From Pseudeuparius sepicola (taxonomy: Eukaryota > Arthropoda > Insecta > Coleoptera > Anthribidae), in NCBI GenBank assembly GCA_963920635.1, contig OY987301.1, positions 20,502,501 to 20,566,500 of the forward strand: DNA of 64,000 nucleotides. Reading direction: 5' to 3'. The translations under genes and the position numbers were made by a program. Shown piece by piece: positions 23,101 through 30,364 of the stretch. The notes beneath the pieces are model-generated. The model was not told the origin of the DNA, made no database searches, and saw nothing but the letters and a program-made list of their open reading frames with translations. Numbering within the stretch: the first letter of the stretch is position 1; each line of letters starts with the position of its first letter.

Positions 23101-23829
23101 TTATTAAGAACGTGGGACGGTAGATATGGCGCCAAAAATTTGATTTCTAGCCCTCGTTTTAGACATAGGGTAATTTTTGATGAGAACTTAATAAGTGTTG
23201 AATTAAATAAGACAAATATTATGTTTGATAAACCTCTATACGTTGGGATGTCTATTCTGGACATATCCAAAACCTGTGTCTACGAATTCCATTATGATTT
23301 TATGTTGAAAACATTTTCGCCAACTAACTGCTTATTATTATATACTGATACTGATAGTCTAGTTTATGAAATCCGTTGTGACGACATGTTCGAGAATGTA
23401 ATTAAGAATCACATTCATCGGTTTGATACTAGTGACTATCCTGCAGATAATCAATATGGAATTCCGCTTGTAAATAAGAAGGTGCCAGGACTGATGAAGG
23501 ACGAGTTAAATGGCCGTATTTTAACACATTTTGTAGGACTTAGATCTAAAATGTATACTTATAAGGTTCAAGGAAAAAATTTGTGTGTTAAAAAATCCAA
23601 AGGTGTTAGAGGTAGTGTTGTGGCGAAGCAGATAACGTATCAAGATTATTTCGATTGTTTATTTAATAAGACAGAGAAAATTGTAAATCAACGTTCTATA
23701 CGATCATTTGCTCATAACGTCTTTAGTATAAGACAATCTAAAATTGGTTTAAATCCATTTGACGATAAGCGATATTTAGTTGATAGTGTCTCAACTCTTC
23801 CTTGGGGTCATAAAGATGTACATATGTGA
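20101..23829 (+). CDS. polB: Protein-primed family B DNA polymerase, 1242 aa
   Basis: Replicative polymerase of the element. The start is ATG 20101; the frame extends five codons upstream but only with GTG. An N-terminal region of about 400 residues of the kind that may include the terminal-protein function precedes a C2H2-type finger (CERC...HTVYC, about 405-425). Exonuclease motif I YADFEAM (about 456), exonuclease II NLSGYDSH (about 595) and exonuclease III with YMKSDVLLLSD are present. Between exonuclease I and II lies a Cys/His module CHIC...DHCH...CN like that of recombination endonuclease VII. Polymerase motif A DVNNLYGW (about 839), motif B NNAIYGK (about 982) and motif C YTDTDS (about 1081) are all intact. 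The length is usual for Polintons. It ends 205 bp from the opposing gene, with AATAAA at about 23838. Confidence 0.97.
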   Translation: MFVEGEISTVSDKTVKSCEKAFNSLNGHGRAIHPQVLQRWKKHLKLSIWQHCSALRCNFNHGTLTKLYANLQHLKRLQLYFKTLDKCGGGKRSNKSTRVKWIDIQTAFQNRIRTGSIVNLSHVYMWQFFDDAFILFKYRITRILKSFHIVKINAVFNGEFTKISEGGTVSEIKYFNTKNSTIDQGFNLKQWFKDSIVDEIIKKVEDYHQHGSGWRLRKILSLNVNVNKFEVGNGGGSYLPLPIEISIKKACVNVKNNDEACFFWSVVSALHPVNYKNHADRANSYPHYTRILKLDGINLLMTLPQISKFEKLNDISVNVYILELVNESPRQFITSPARLTKNKMDRHVNLLLIQNQYFLKTSDFEVPPADDSNVNIKYHYCWIKDLSRLISKQSSKHNGRKYICERCLNYFRSQAKLEEHTVYCEQINNCKIEFPKEKYIEFKNFVHKERTPFVLYADFEAMLKPYGDSDTMLKTDKYQRHEAFSAGYYFKCSFDNSLSFYKGYRGDDCMIWFANQIEEIANFVSSKLNHVEPMDEAISLKDATAYCHICEKKFNANDTIVRDHCHLTSVFRGYAHQTCNLNYKNSFVVPVIFHNLSGYDSHFIIRELAKRNHVTLLPVNNENYISFTIFDNETNIKFRFIDSFKFLAFSLDKLASSINTFENTRNEFPSENFELLTRKGVFCYDYIDSLEKLEETSLPPIQNFYNKLNDYNIDEKDYKHAELVWNSFGIKTLGGYCDLYMKSDVLLLSDIFEHFRTTCLRNYGLDPAWYYTLPGYSWDCMLKYTKCKLETFQDSDILMFFERAVRGGVSQVSHRFSQANNKYMENYDVNMPSKYILYADVNNLYGWAMCEPLPYGGFEWVSDIDVTKIADDADDGYILEVDLSYPDNLHNLHKDLPFAPEHCKPPGSKIKKLMTTLYDKNNYVIHYRALKQALQHGLILKKIHKVLKFKQSAWLAPYIQLNTHLRTVTTLDFEKNIMKLMNNAIYGKTMQNVRKHRIVKLLRTWDGRYGAKNLISSPRFRHRVIFDENLISVELNKTNIMFDKPLYVGMSILDISKTCVYEFHYDFMLKTFSPTNCLLLYTDTDSLVYEIRCDDMFENVIKNHIHRFDTSDYPADNQYGIPLVNKKVPGLMKDELNGRILTHFVGLRSKMYTYKVQGKNLCVKKSKGVRGSVVAKQITYQDYFDCLFNKTEKIVNQRSIRSFAHNVFSIRQSKIGLNPFDDKRYLVDSVSTLPWGHKDVHM

Positions 23830-24034
23830 AGTAGATGAATAAAAAATATATTTTGCAAATAGTGTTTCATTCCCTTCCACCCTGTACAACCATACCGAAT
23901 CAGACATGGTGCCCTACCACATGATACATCGACAGTTGGTGCATGTGAAATCGATTGTGATATTAACGTCAACATTCAGACGGTAATAATAGGTATCTGA
24001 ATAAACAATAAAAGTCATATTTTTAATCATTGCT
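23830..24034. terminator. Convergent 3' region between the two transcription blocks
   Basis: AATAAA at about 23838 serves the rightward PolB transcript. GCTTTATT near 24030 (AATAAAGC on the minus strand) serves the leftward block. No coding frame. Confidence 0.55.
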
Positions 24035-24667
24035 TTATTCCAACCTTCTTCTATACAAGTCTGCTAACAAAAATTGATTATAATAACAGTAGAGTTCAAA
24101 AATGCAATATGTTTCCATGCTACATACTGCATTGCACATTAAAAATACAATTTCCATTACATTTATGCCATAGTTACTACGTACTAATAGTTCATTGACC
24201 TTATCTAAAAAACTAAGGTAAAAATCATACAATTTAAAATTAATCAAAAAACTTATCCTTAAAGTCACATATGGTTCGATATTTAATAGCTCGAAAACCT
24301 CTGCTATGGAAAACCATTGGCAAACACCATTTTTTGCAAGCAACACTCGTTGATTTCCATCTGCAGTTAACATCGTTCTTAACAATATATCGTTGAATCT
24401 GATAAACATCGGGGTACCCAGGTTGTTGGTAAAGTTGTTTAAATGATTTACTAATTCTTTCCATTCCAAATAGTCCAGCGAAATCACATTTCGTCGCACT
24501 GTTGATCGGATATTAACTTGCGGTTTGAAATATCTCATAATGCTCAAACCATTATTAATAGTATATGTAGGCAATGTGAAGCATGATGATAAAATCAGAG
24601 AATCTTCTCTTACTTTGTTTACTTCTTCATGATTGCTACCATCAGATTCGTAGCCGCTGTCAACCAT
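24035..24667 (-). CDS. Unknown conserved-type Polinton protein, about 210 aa
   Basis: Start taken at ATG 24667, which avoids overlap with the integrase; an in-frame start at 24730 would overlap it by 47 bp. The first 20 residues are Ser/Gly/Asp/Glu-rich. The rest is Leu/Phe/Tyr-rich and predicted mostly helical, with a LDYLEWKELVNHLNNF helix and hydrophobic C-terminal helices rich in Cys and Tyr. No transmembrane signature is decisive. I do not recognise a family. It is the last gene of the leftward block, downstream of the integrase. Confidence 0.6.
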   Translation of the reverse strand: MVDSGYESDGSNHEEVNKVREDSLILSSCFTLPTYTINNGLSIMRYFKPQVNIRSTVRRNVISLDYLEWKELVNHLNNFTNNLGTPMFIRFNDILLRTMLTADGNQRVLLAKNGVCQWFSIAEVFELLNIEPYVTLRISFLINFKLYDFYLSFLDKVNELLVRSNYGINVMEIVFLMCNAVCSMETYCIFELYCYYNQFLLADLYRRRLE

Positions 24668-24683
24668 GGTACCACTTAAAGCT

Positions 24684-25610
24684 CTACACGACGTTTGACT
24701 CAGAGATCCACGAATCATGCTCTTTATCAAAGCCCAACCATCGTACTAGCACCTTCCCCCTCTTTCTACGAAGCACCTTTTCAACCAGATATACATCAGG
24801 ATATTCAGTCTTTTGTAATTCTTCACGATAAAATCCACCTTTTATTGGTCGACCGTTTAAATCCTCTAGCAAATATGTTGGTGGATTGGTAATTTGCACT
24901 TTCATTATTTTGAACAATTCTGTACTCCAGCTAGGCAAGTAACCTTTGGCAAATACATGTTTCTCTTTACTTATTCTTACAATATCTCCAACCTTAAATT
25001 TTCTACCTCTAAAAATCTTCACGTGACTATACACTTTTTTAAGCAGATATTGTTCATTGGTTTTATTAACTTGGCTAGGTTTCATTTGAATCACTCTATG
25101 TTGTCTGTTATTATACTCGGCAACTAGAGTAGGCAAATAATCATCCCATTTAAATTTACCATTTAGACTAAAATACTTAAATAATCGTTCCTTTAGAGTT
25201 CGTATCACTCTCTCGGCCATGGCGGCTTTCGTGACGCTAAAAGTGCTGTAATGATTAATTTTGAATTTTCGCATCAAATTTTGAAATCGAGAGTTATAAA
25301 ACTCTTTGCCCTGATCAGTTTGAAGGTTGCGAGGCTTTCGAGTTCTCGATAGGATATCAGTGAAGGCGTTGGTAACATCTTCAGCAGACTTGGATTTGAG
25401 CGGTCTGCACCAAACAAATTTAGAGAAGCAATCGATTACAACCAGTATGAATTTGAAACCATTATTGTGACTAGCATACTGATCTAACTGAGCGAGATCA
25501 GCTTGCCACAAATCGTCTAAACCTTTAATGATAGTTCGACGACGTGGATAATTTTTTCGAGTTGGTTTATGTAATTCCCTAACTACTTGAATTTTTTCTT
25601 TACTATGCAT
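24684..25610 (-). CDS. int: Retroviral-type (rve) integrase with C-terminal chromodomain, 308 aa
   Basis: Catalyses integration of the element. The DDE triad is Asp38 (WQADLAQL), Asp99 (TDQGKEF) and Glu133 (AERVIRTLKERL). An SH3-like segment (KVGDIVRI) follows, then a chromodomain at about 268-308 (YLVEKVL...VLVRWLGF...DSWI) that should bind modified histone tails and bias target choice. An N-terminal HHCC zinc finger is not evident, so the protein may be short at that end. ATG 25610 was chosen because the further upstream start is TTG. The start overlaps the upstream gene by 8 bp. TIRs beginning AG and the 6-bp duplication fit its chemistry. Confidence 0.95.
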   Translation of the reverse strand: MHSKEKIQVVRELHKPTRKNYPRRRTIIKGLDDLWQADLAQLDQYASHNNGFKFILVVIDCFSKFVWCRPLKSKSAEDVTNAFTDILSRTRKPRNLQTDQGKEFYNSRFQNLMRKFKINHYSTFSVTKAAMAERVIRTLKERLFKYFSLNGKFKWDDYLPTLVAEYNNRQHRVIQMKPSQVNKTNEQYLLKKVYSHVKIFRGRKFKVGDIVRISKEKHVFAKGYLPSWSTELFKIMKVQITNPPTYLLEDLNGRPIKGGFYREELQKTEYPDVYLVEKVLRRKRGKVLVRWLGFDKEHDSWISESNVV

Positions 25611-25998
25611 GACTAGCACCCTCAAGGATCTCTACTACTCTGAGAGACAGTAAGGATTGCATACGCTTACCACTTATTTTTAAATAATAATCTTCTATAG
25701 TTTTAATCAACTCTCTCAATTCATCGATCTTATCTTGAACATTGGCTATCATTGTGTTGCGAATATGAAGATCGCATTCCTCAGTATGCTGTTTAAGATT
25801 TGTGTAAAAATATTGTAATGCATGAATAACCCCATCATCGACATATTGTTTTGTGCTGGCATCGATCGGGGGATTAACGTTGCTCAGTCTGCGGTTGTTA
25901 CAATCATAGTTTCCTTCTAGATTCAAATTTAATGTGTAAACAGGTGGGCAAGACCTGTTCTTGAGTCTTGAAGCACGTCCGAACTTGTTTAAGGACAT
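25603..25998 (-). CDS. Fibre-like protein, paralogue B (131 aa)
   Basis: Begins MSLNKFGRASR and contains GNYD-x3-RRL-x-NVN-x-PI followed by TKQYVD at about 52-57. That pattern resembles the 'N-x-x-L-x-x-V-x-x-P...ATKxYVD' motif at the base of phage tail fibres and trimeric adhesins. The C-terminal part is a long Glu/Lys/Leu helix that could form a coiled coil. A virion spike or fibre is plausible but is inference. It is a tandem paralogue of 26040-26363 and has a longer C-terminal tail overlapping the integrase start. Confidence 0.65.
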   Translation of the reverse strand: MSLNKFGRASRLKNRSCPPVYTLNLNLEGNYDCNNRRLSNVNPPIDASTKQYVDDGVIHALQYFYTNLKQHTEECDLHIRNTMIANVQDKIDELRELIKTIEDYYLKISGKRMQSLLSLRVVEILEGASHA

Positions 25999-26039
25999 CT
26001 TTTAACTGGCTTGAATGGTTCATTATGGTGCTAAATCGA

Positions 26040-26363
26040 TTAATTTGGGAGTTGACCGGACTGTTCATCATCCATTTTTAAACAACACTCTTTGACAATT
26101 TTAACAAATTTTCTTATTTCATCTATCTCTTTCTCGAAAACGTCTTTCACGATAGTCTCAATATTAACATTATGTTGTTCGAGAATGATGTTAAACGTTT
26201 TGAATGTTGCATTGATTTGTTTGTCCGCATATTGCTTTGTGCCAACATCATTGCTGTTAATAGGATAATTAACGTTGCACAGTCTGCGGGTTTTGAAATC
26301 ATAATTCCCGTCATTCAAAGAGGGACTAGTCCTTGAAACACGTCCGAACTTGTTTAAAGGCAT
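26040..26363 (-). CDS. Fibre-like protein, paralogue A (107 aa)
   Basis: Begins MPLNKFGRVSR and shares GNYDFKTRRLCNVNYPI and TKQYADK with its neighbour, followed by a charged helical stem (HNVNIETIVKDVFEKEIDEI). It is about one third identical to paralogue B by eye, with the N-terminal motif most conserved. Together they look like an ancient tandem duplication that produced two related virion or adhesion proteins. The two reading frames are separated by 41 bp. Function is inference. Confidence 0.65.
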   Translation of the reverse strand: MPLNKFGRVSRTSPSLNDGNYDFKTRRLCNVNYPINSNDVGTKQYADKQINATFKTFNIILEQHNVNIETIVKDVFEKEIDEIRKFVKIVKECCLKMDDEQSGQLPN

Positions 26364-26385
26364 CTTACAAATAACATGCTGTAAG

Positions 26386-27294
26386 TTAGAGAATAATTTT
26401 CGCTTCTTTCAACTCATTGATTATTGCGGTTATTTCGTTTTCATGGGAAGTATTTCCGGCATCTTTTGATGCAATTAATAACCTTAATCTCTCTACAAGT
26501 TCATTAGGATCATCCCAGAAAACATATTCCACAGGCTTTGTGTTATACTTGAGGTGCATGCCGGAACCCTTCACAGGTGTGGAGGTAGCCACCGGACCTT
26601 TCATTAGAGGTTTAATAATATTAATGTACTTATTTTTATAGCTAGATTTTAATCGTCCGTTTGAAGTAAGGTGAACACCAGTGAGATTTAAAATATCTCT
26701 GTAACTTTTCAAATCATCGTTAGTATTTTTTGGATTATTATAGAAAATTAGCTGGTAGAGACCATCTGTTCCCGTGAATCGATTATTGTTGATGATTATG
26801 TCACCAGACACTTTTTCAAAATCAATATCCTTATTTCCTAGCATCCATACAGATTTGGTTTCGTCATACTTAGGACCATATGCCCTATCGATTTTAAGCG
26901 AATTATCCATAAAGTCTGTTACATACGGTATAGCTACTTTAGGATACACAGTATCAAAATGCCTGTACACTTTGTCAATTCCTTTCTCAACATCATTTAA
27001 CGTTTCATTCATTTCTCCCAAAAGTGCAACTGGACTTTTCAACGACTCGCGCCACTTTTCCATAAATGATTCAACTTTCGGTTCAACTTTGTGTTTTTTT
27101 ACTTCCGGTTTTAATTCTTGCTTAACTTGTAGATTTGCTAGAGAGCTTGTCACAGGTTTGAAAATTTTTTTCAAAGTTTCATCCTCATCAAATTTACCTA
27201 TTTTTAATGCTGTATATTTTTTTCTAATCGAGCGAGCTAGTTCGCTGATTTTCTTTGCGCGCTGCGCTTCTTGAATCTGTTCTTGCATCGACAT
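26386..27294 (-). CDS. Polinton virion-associated-type protein, about 302 aa
   Basis: ATG 27294 is preferred over 27315 because the TATA box (minus-strand TATATAAC, 27331-27338) would put the mRNA start near 27303. The N-terminus is basic and helical (about 1-100, Lys/Glu-rich). The middle has KYDETKSVWMLGNKDIDFE followed by a TGTDGLYQLIFYNNP block (about 165-205), which I associate with a conserved domain in animal Polintons. The tail includes VEYVFWDDPNELVERLRLL. A structural or packaging partner is possible. I know the pattern, not the function. Confidence 0.65.
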   Translation of the reverse strand: MSMQEQIQEAQRAKKISELARSIRKKYTALKIGKFDEDETLKKIFKPVTSSLANLQVKQELKPEVKKHKVEPKVESFMEKWRESLKSPVALLGEMNETLNDVEKGIDKVYRHFDTVYPKVAIPYVTDFMDNSLKIDRAYGPKYDETKSVWMLGNKDIDFEKVSGDIIINNNRFTGTDGLYQLIFYNNPKNTNDDLKSYRDILNLTGVHLTSNGRLKSSYKNKYINIIKPLMKGPVATSTPVKGSGMHLKYNTKPVEYVFWDDPNELVERLRLLIASKDAGNTSHENEITAIINELKEAKIIL

Positions 27295-27323
27295 CTCGAT
27301 TAATAATAAGAGCATTGTGGTTA

Positions 27324-28004
27324 TTATAACGTTATATACCTATCAAATCCTATTCTATATCGACCCTCATTCATTTTGAAATCTTTGACAATAACCAGCG
27401 TTCCAAAATTATCATTCCAACAGAGCGAGCAGAGATTCTTGAAGTCTCCGTATGAGATGTCTGGTGACACATGCTCGTCAAAAATATGTTTAAGATTCAC
27501 ATCATCTTGTTTAAACAAAACGATTATATTACAGTTGTCTCTTATTAATTGCTTAGGTATTTTTGAATATGTCTGGCAGAGATATGCAGCATCTATATTT
27601 TTATGACGACCCATGGAGTAATATTCTCTAATTTTTTCCTGTGTCCCACAAGCCACATCATCGAAAATAAAAATTGAATTTTCTCTAGCCTCTGATGGTG
27701 CAATGACGTCATCGTTTGAGCTAAATGGAAAATATCCAACACATTTTGCTTCTTTAAGCACGTCTTGTAGTAACTGATATTTAGGTTGATATAGCGATTT
27801 ACTGTAAAGGTAGATGTTCTTAAATTTTAAGCCATTCTCGTTGAATATTAAACTAAGTAGACTGTTTGTTTTACCACAACCGCTAGGACCGCAAAATATT
27901 GCTCTAATCGAGTTTGGCAAAAGCAAGCCATGTTTAGATTTCTCACTTCGAGCAAAATCTAAATTTTCTATTGGTAAAGATAGTTGATGTGGTTCGATGT
28001 GCAT
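27324..28004 (-). CDS. FtsK/HerA-type DNA-packaging ATPase, about 226 aa
   Basis: Walker A is GPSGCGKT; Walker B is IFIFDD, about 72 residues later; a sensor-like QTYSKIPKQLIRDN block follows. This is the genome-packaging ATPase that defines Polintons and related double-jelly-roll viruses, expected to pump DNA into capsids. The frame is open from ATG 28043, but a TATATATATATA tract sits directly at 28044-28055. If that is the TATA box, translation starts at ATG 28004 (MHIEPHQL). The length is typical. It lies between the structural block and the 302-aa protein. Confidence 0.92.
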   Translation of the reverse strand: MHIEPHQLSLPIENLDFARSEKSKHGLLLPNSIRAIFCGPSGCGKTNSLLSLIFNENGLKFKNIYLYSKSLYQPKYQLLQDVLKEAKCVGYFPFSSNDDVIAPSEARENSIFIFDDVACGTQEKIREYYSMGRHKNIDAAYLCQTYSKIPKQLIRDNCNIIVLFKQDDVNLKHIFDEHVSPDISYGDFKNLCSLCWNDNFGTLVIVKDFKMNEGRYRIGFDRYITL

Positions 28005-28042
28005 CTTGTAAACATCTAAAAATATAGCATGTGCTTGTCTCA

Positions 28043-28056
28043 TATATATATATATC
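28043..28056 (-). promoter_or_regulatory. TATA tract of the packaging ATPase gene
   Basis: On the minus strand, (TA)n abuts the first possible ATG and would set transcription start about 30 bp inside it. This favours ATG 28004. Confidence 0.5.
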
Positions 28057-28120
28057 GGGATGTAAATAATAAACAGTTTTCAATTAAGAATATTTATTTT
28101 CTACAACTATTACAATAAAT

Positions 28121-28543
28121 TTAAGGAATGTAAACTCGAATCTTCTGTTGCACAATACTCCTACACAGCGGGCACTTCTCCATGGAGTTTGCACAACCCA
28201 TACAGCATGCCAAATGTCCACATGGAACTGACAAGACTTCTATGTTTTTGCAGTAGCATACTATACATAAAAAGTCTGGATTGACAATGTCAACTTTTTC
28301 AGGTGGGATGTCCACAGGCTTGATTTCACCTTTAATGAACGGGCAATTGGGACTCCAGCTAGCATGATCTTGCCATGGATCATCATTCTTTTCCCATTTA
28401 TATCCTTCAATATTGCAAAATGGACATTGGACAACATCTTCATAATTCGTATAAAAAAATCCAGCTCGAGCAAGCTTTTCTGCTAATAGGGGGCTTGACC
28501 AGTTTTCAAACGTTCTTATAAGACTCTCGTAATTACGTTCCAT
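28121..28543 (-). CDS. Inhibitor-of-apoptosis protein, one BIR plus RING, 140 aa
   Basis: The BIR domain spans about residues 5-70 with the zinc ligands Cys40, Cys43, His60 and Cys67 and the signature LARAGFFYT...DVVQCPFC. The RING spans 93-130 (CIVC...VPCGHLACC...CPLC) and ends in the usual short hydrophobic IAP tail. Members bind caspases through BIR and ubiquitylate targets through RING. Baculoviruses and insects encode larger forms with two or more BIRs, so this is a minimal version. All ligands are intact. It overlaps the upstream gene by 28 bp, and a TATA-like CATATAAAAG lies at 28636-28648 within that gene. A role in keeping infected cells alive is inference. Origin by capture from an insect or virus is likely. 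Confidence 0.93.
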   Translation of the reverse strand: MERNYESLIRTFENWSSPLLAEKLARAGFFYTNYEDVVQCPFCNIEGYKWEKNDDPWQDHASWSPNCPFIKGEIKPVDIPPEKVDIVNPDFLCIVCYCKNIEVLSVPCGHLACCMGCANSMEKCPLCRSIVQQKIRVYIP

Positions 28544-28941
28544 TGCTCACTCAGTAATATTCTTACTATTTCAATAAATAATTTTGCTACTAACAAGGAA
28601 GAACATATAGTAATGTAGTAAATGAGTGGTACAAATGCGAGATCTTTTATATGATGATCTTGAGTGGGGAGCTCTCTGAGCATGTCCATTGTGGGTATGG
28701 TGAAATGTGGAATCTCCCTCCACACAGTTTCAACAGTCGTATGGTTTTGGAATACTGCATGAAGTTTAAATTGAGTAGCATTTTTGGATAGTCTTGCTAC
28801 TGAAATTTTTTCAACTACCGCCTTAAATGGGAAACATTTATCCCGCTCGCAAATAGATATCTTAGTATCTTCTGGGTTGTAAATATAGAACACATTATTT
28901 ATTAGTGGGAATAATATAACGTGACCCAGTCTCAGCAACAT
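28516..28941 (-). CDS. Unknown protein with C-terminal membrane segment, 141 aa
   Basis: A polar, cysteine-containing N-terminal part (residues 1-100) is followed by a hydrophobic stretch (about 106-130, YYITICSSLLVAKLFIEIV) that should span a membrane, ending with a short polar tail. It has no cleavable signal peptide that I would trust. It sits between the capsid protein and the IAP, overlaps the IAP start by 28 bp, and has its own TATA box (28974-28984). It could be a virion or host-membrane protein. I do not recognise a family. Confidence 0.6.
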   Translation of the reverse strand: MLLRLGHVILFPLINNVFYIYNPEDTKISICERDKCFPFKAVVEKISVARLSKNATQFKLHAVFQNHTTVETVWREIPHFTIPTMDMLRELPTQDHHIKDLAFVPLIYYITICSSLLVAKLFIEIVRILLSEQWNVITRVL

Positions 28942-28973
28942 CTTAATTATAACTGAAATGTGACAATGTTCTT

Positions 28974-28984
28974 TTATATAGATA
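28974..28984 (-). promoter_or_regulatory. TATA box of the 141-aa membrane protein gene
   Basis: Minus strand reads CTATATAAAAG, about 33 bp before ATG 28941 and just past the capsid stop at 28992. Confidence 0.65.
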
Positions 28985-28991
28985 TGTGGTT

Positions 28992-30209
28992 CTACATTAA
29001 ATCTCGTACAGTTTCACTCAAGGGCAAATATTCCATGGCACAGTCATGAACAATTATGCAGTAGGCTCGAGTTTTATCAGGAAAACCATTGCTGTTTTCT
29101 ATGTCCAGCTTAACGTCAACTGTATTTATTTTTATAGATTCATTCCGGCGAGAACAATCTATAACAAACAGGGTTGCATTATTTTTGTAATCTGCATAGC
29201 TAAGTAGCGGTCGACTCTCCATCGCATTCATGTAACTTGGATAAAATTCAACATAATTGTGATAGGCGTCCAGAAAGTCATTACCAGCAAAATTCAGCCT
29301 CTGACGTTCGAATGGAAAATATTCACCGTTTACAATTAATCTTACATCAGTCGTATTTATGTGGTCAAATGCCGTGGGGTCAGTTTTAGAATCTTCATTC
29401 CGATTAGTCTGAAATCCAACGATGACGTATCGAGGGGTTGACACTGCTGACGATGATTTTACAGCCCATATTTCCCTTTGGGCGTTTACAGTAAGATTTG
29501 GTAATTCGTGTAGCTCCCACTTGCGGAACGCAATTATAATTGGACGATCAATTTTTATAGATTTAAGGAGATCCAATCTAATCATATCATTCGGCTGAAT
29601 ATGTTTAACCTTTAGTTCAATGTTGGAAATTGTTATTTCAGCATCGGCATCTGCACCTTGTAGCAGCAAAGCATTGTTATCATTTCTAGCTCGCGTCAAT
29701 CTCAACGTCTGTTTACCGCAAATTGCCAGCTGATAGTCGTTGAATATCCCAAACAAATGTTTTAGCGGAATCCTTACATTGAATGTTCCATCATTGTTAA
29801 CAGCAAAAGATTTATTAACCCCAACCCAGCTTGCTGTTGACATACATTTTTCATCATTAGCAGTATAGCAAAGATATGATCTAATCGTGCTCACAATTCC
29901 CGGGTTTCTCACCACCTCAATCTCTTTACCATTTAGTTCGTAAGAAACAGAATCGAAGAGAAATGCGGCACCATTGTTGGCTAATGTACAATCGCCGGTA
30001 GCAGATTTCTTAGTCACTTTTCCTTTGACAAAAATCGATGCGTCAAACATTAACAACCATGCGTCACCCTGATTAATGGTTATTTCCACAATATCATTAT
30101 TCCTAAATGACTTTACAAATGGGTAATAGGTACGCTTCTCTAAGCGTTGAATAGATTCGTCATATGTGGGTGTGCGATGCACATTAAACACTTGAGGTGT
30201 TAAGGACAT
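28992..30209 (-). CDS. mcp: Major capsid protein (double jelly-roll), 405 aa
   Basis: The start is ATG 30209; two further upstream codons exist only with TTG. The protein is beta-rich with no membrane segment and follows the Polinton capsid pattern: an early YYPFVKSFRNNDIVEI strand, a GAAFLFDSVSYELNGKEIE block, a central KWELHELPNLTVNAQ segment, and a late FDHINTTDVRLIVNGEYFPFERQ block. The family forms pseudo-hexameric trimers in icosahedral shells. The length is slightly short but normal for Polintons. It lies directly downstream of the small 54-aa gene and the penton-like gene. Confidence 0.9.
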   Translation of the reverse strand: MSLTPQVFNVHRTPTYDESIQRLEKRTYYPFVKSFRNNDIVEITINQGDAWLLMFDASIFVKGKVTKKSATGDCTLANNGAAFLFDSVSYELNGKEIEVVRNPGIVSTIRSYLCYTANDEKCMSTASWVGVNKSFAVNNDGTFNVRIPLKHLFGIFNDYQLAICGKQTLRLTRARNDNNALLLQGADADAEITISNIELKVKHIQPNDMIRLDLLKSIKIDRPIIIAFRKWELHELPNLTVNAQREIWAVKSSSAVSTPRYVIVGFQTNRNEDSKTDPTAFDHINTTDVRLIVNGEYFPFERQRLNFAGNDFLDAYHNYVEFYPSYMNAMESRPLLSYADYKNNATLFVIDCSRRNESIKINTVDVKLDIENSNGFPDKTRAYCIIVHDCAMEYLPLSETVRDLM

Positions 30210-30348
30210 AACCAAGCGCTTTCAAAAATTGTTGATTTTCCAACGAGAGACGATCTGCACTCTTCGATGATTTACTCACTAGTGAATTTTTAAAGCATTG
30301 TGATTGACTTTTATACGGGTGATATCTGCCACCAAAAACCAAAACCAT
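30184..30348 (-). CDS. Small basic Polinton protein, 54 aa
   Basis: ATG 30348 was chosen because the longer frame starts with GTG. It begins MVLVFGGRYHPYKS, is Lys/Ser-rich, and ends QQFLKALGYVL. A FGGRY-x-P start and an x-FLxxLGY end recur in small genes next to Polinton capsid genes in my memory of the group; a core or DNA-binding role like adenovirus pX is speculation. It overlaps the capsid start by 26 bp and follows the penton-like gene by 16 bp, as expected for a real compact gene. A TATA-like GTATAAAAG at 30308-30318 inside it may serve the capsid gene. Confidence 0.55.
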   Translation of the reverse strand: MVLVFGGRYHPYKSQSQCFKNSLVSKSSKSADRLSLENQQFLKALGYVLNTSSV

Positions 30349-30364
30349 CTCTATAGCGAAATTT

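Noticed and set aside
22989..23270. Minus-strand open frame within PolB
   Set aside because: A shadow of the polymerase coding sequence with no family similarity.
26774..27274. Plus-strand open frame of 166 codons
   Set aside because: Antisense to the intact 302-aa gene; composition is a reverse-complement artefact.
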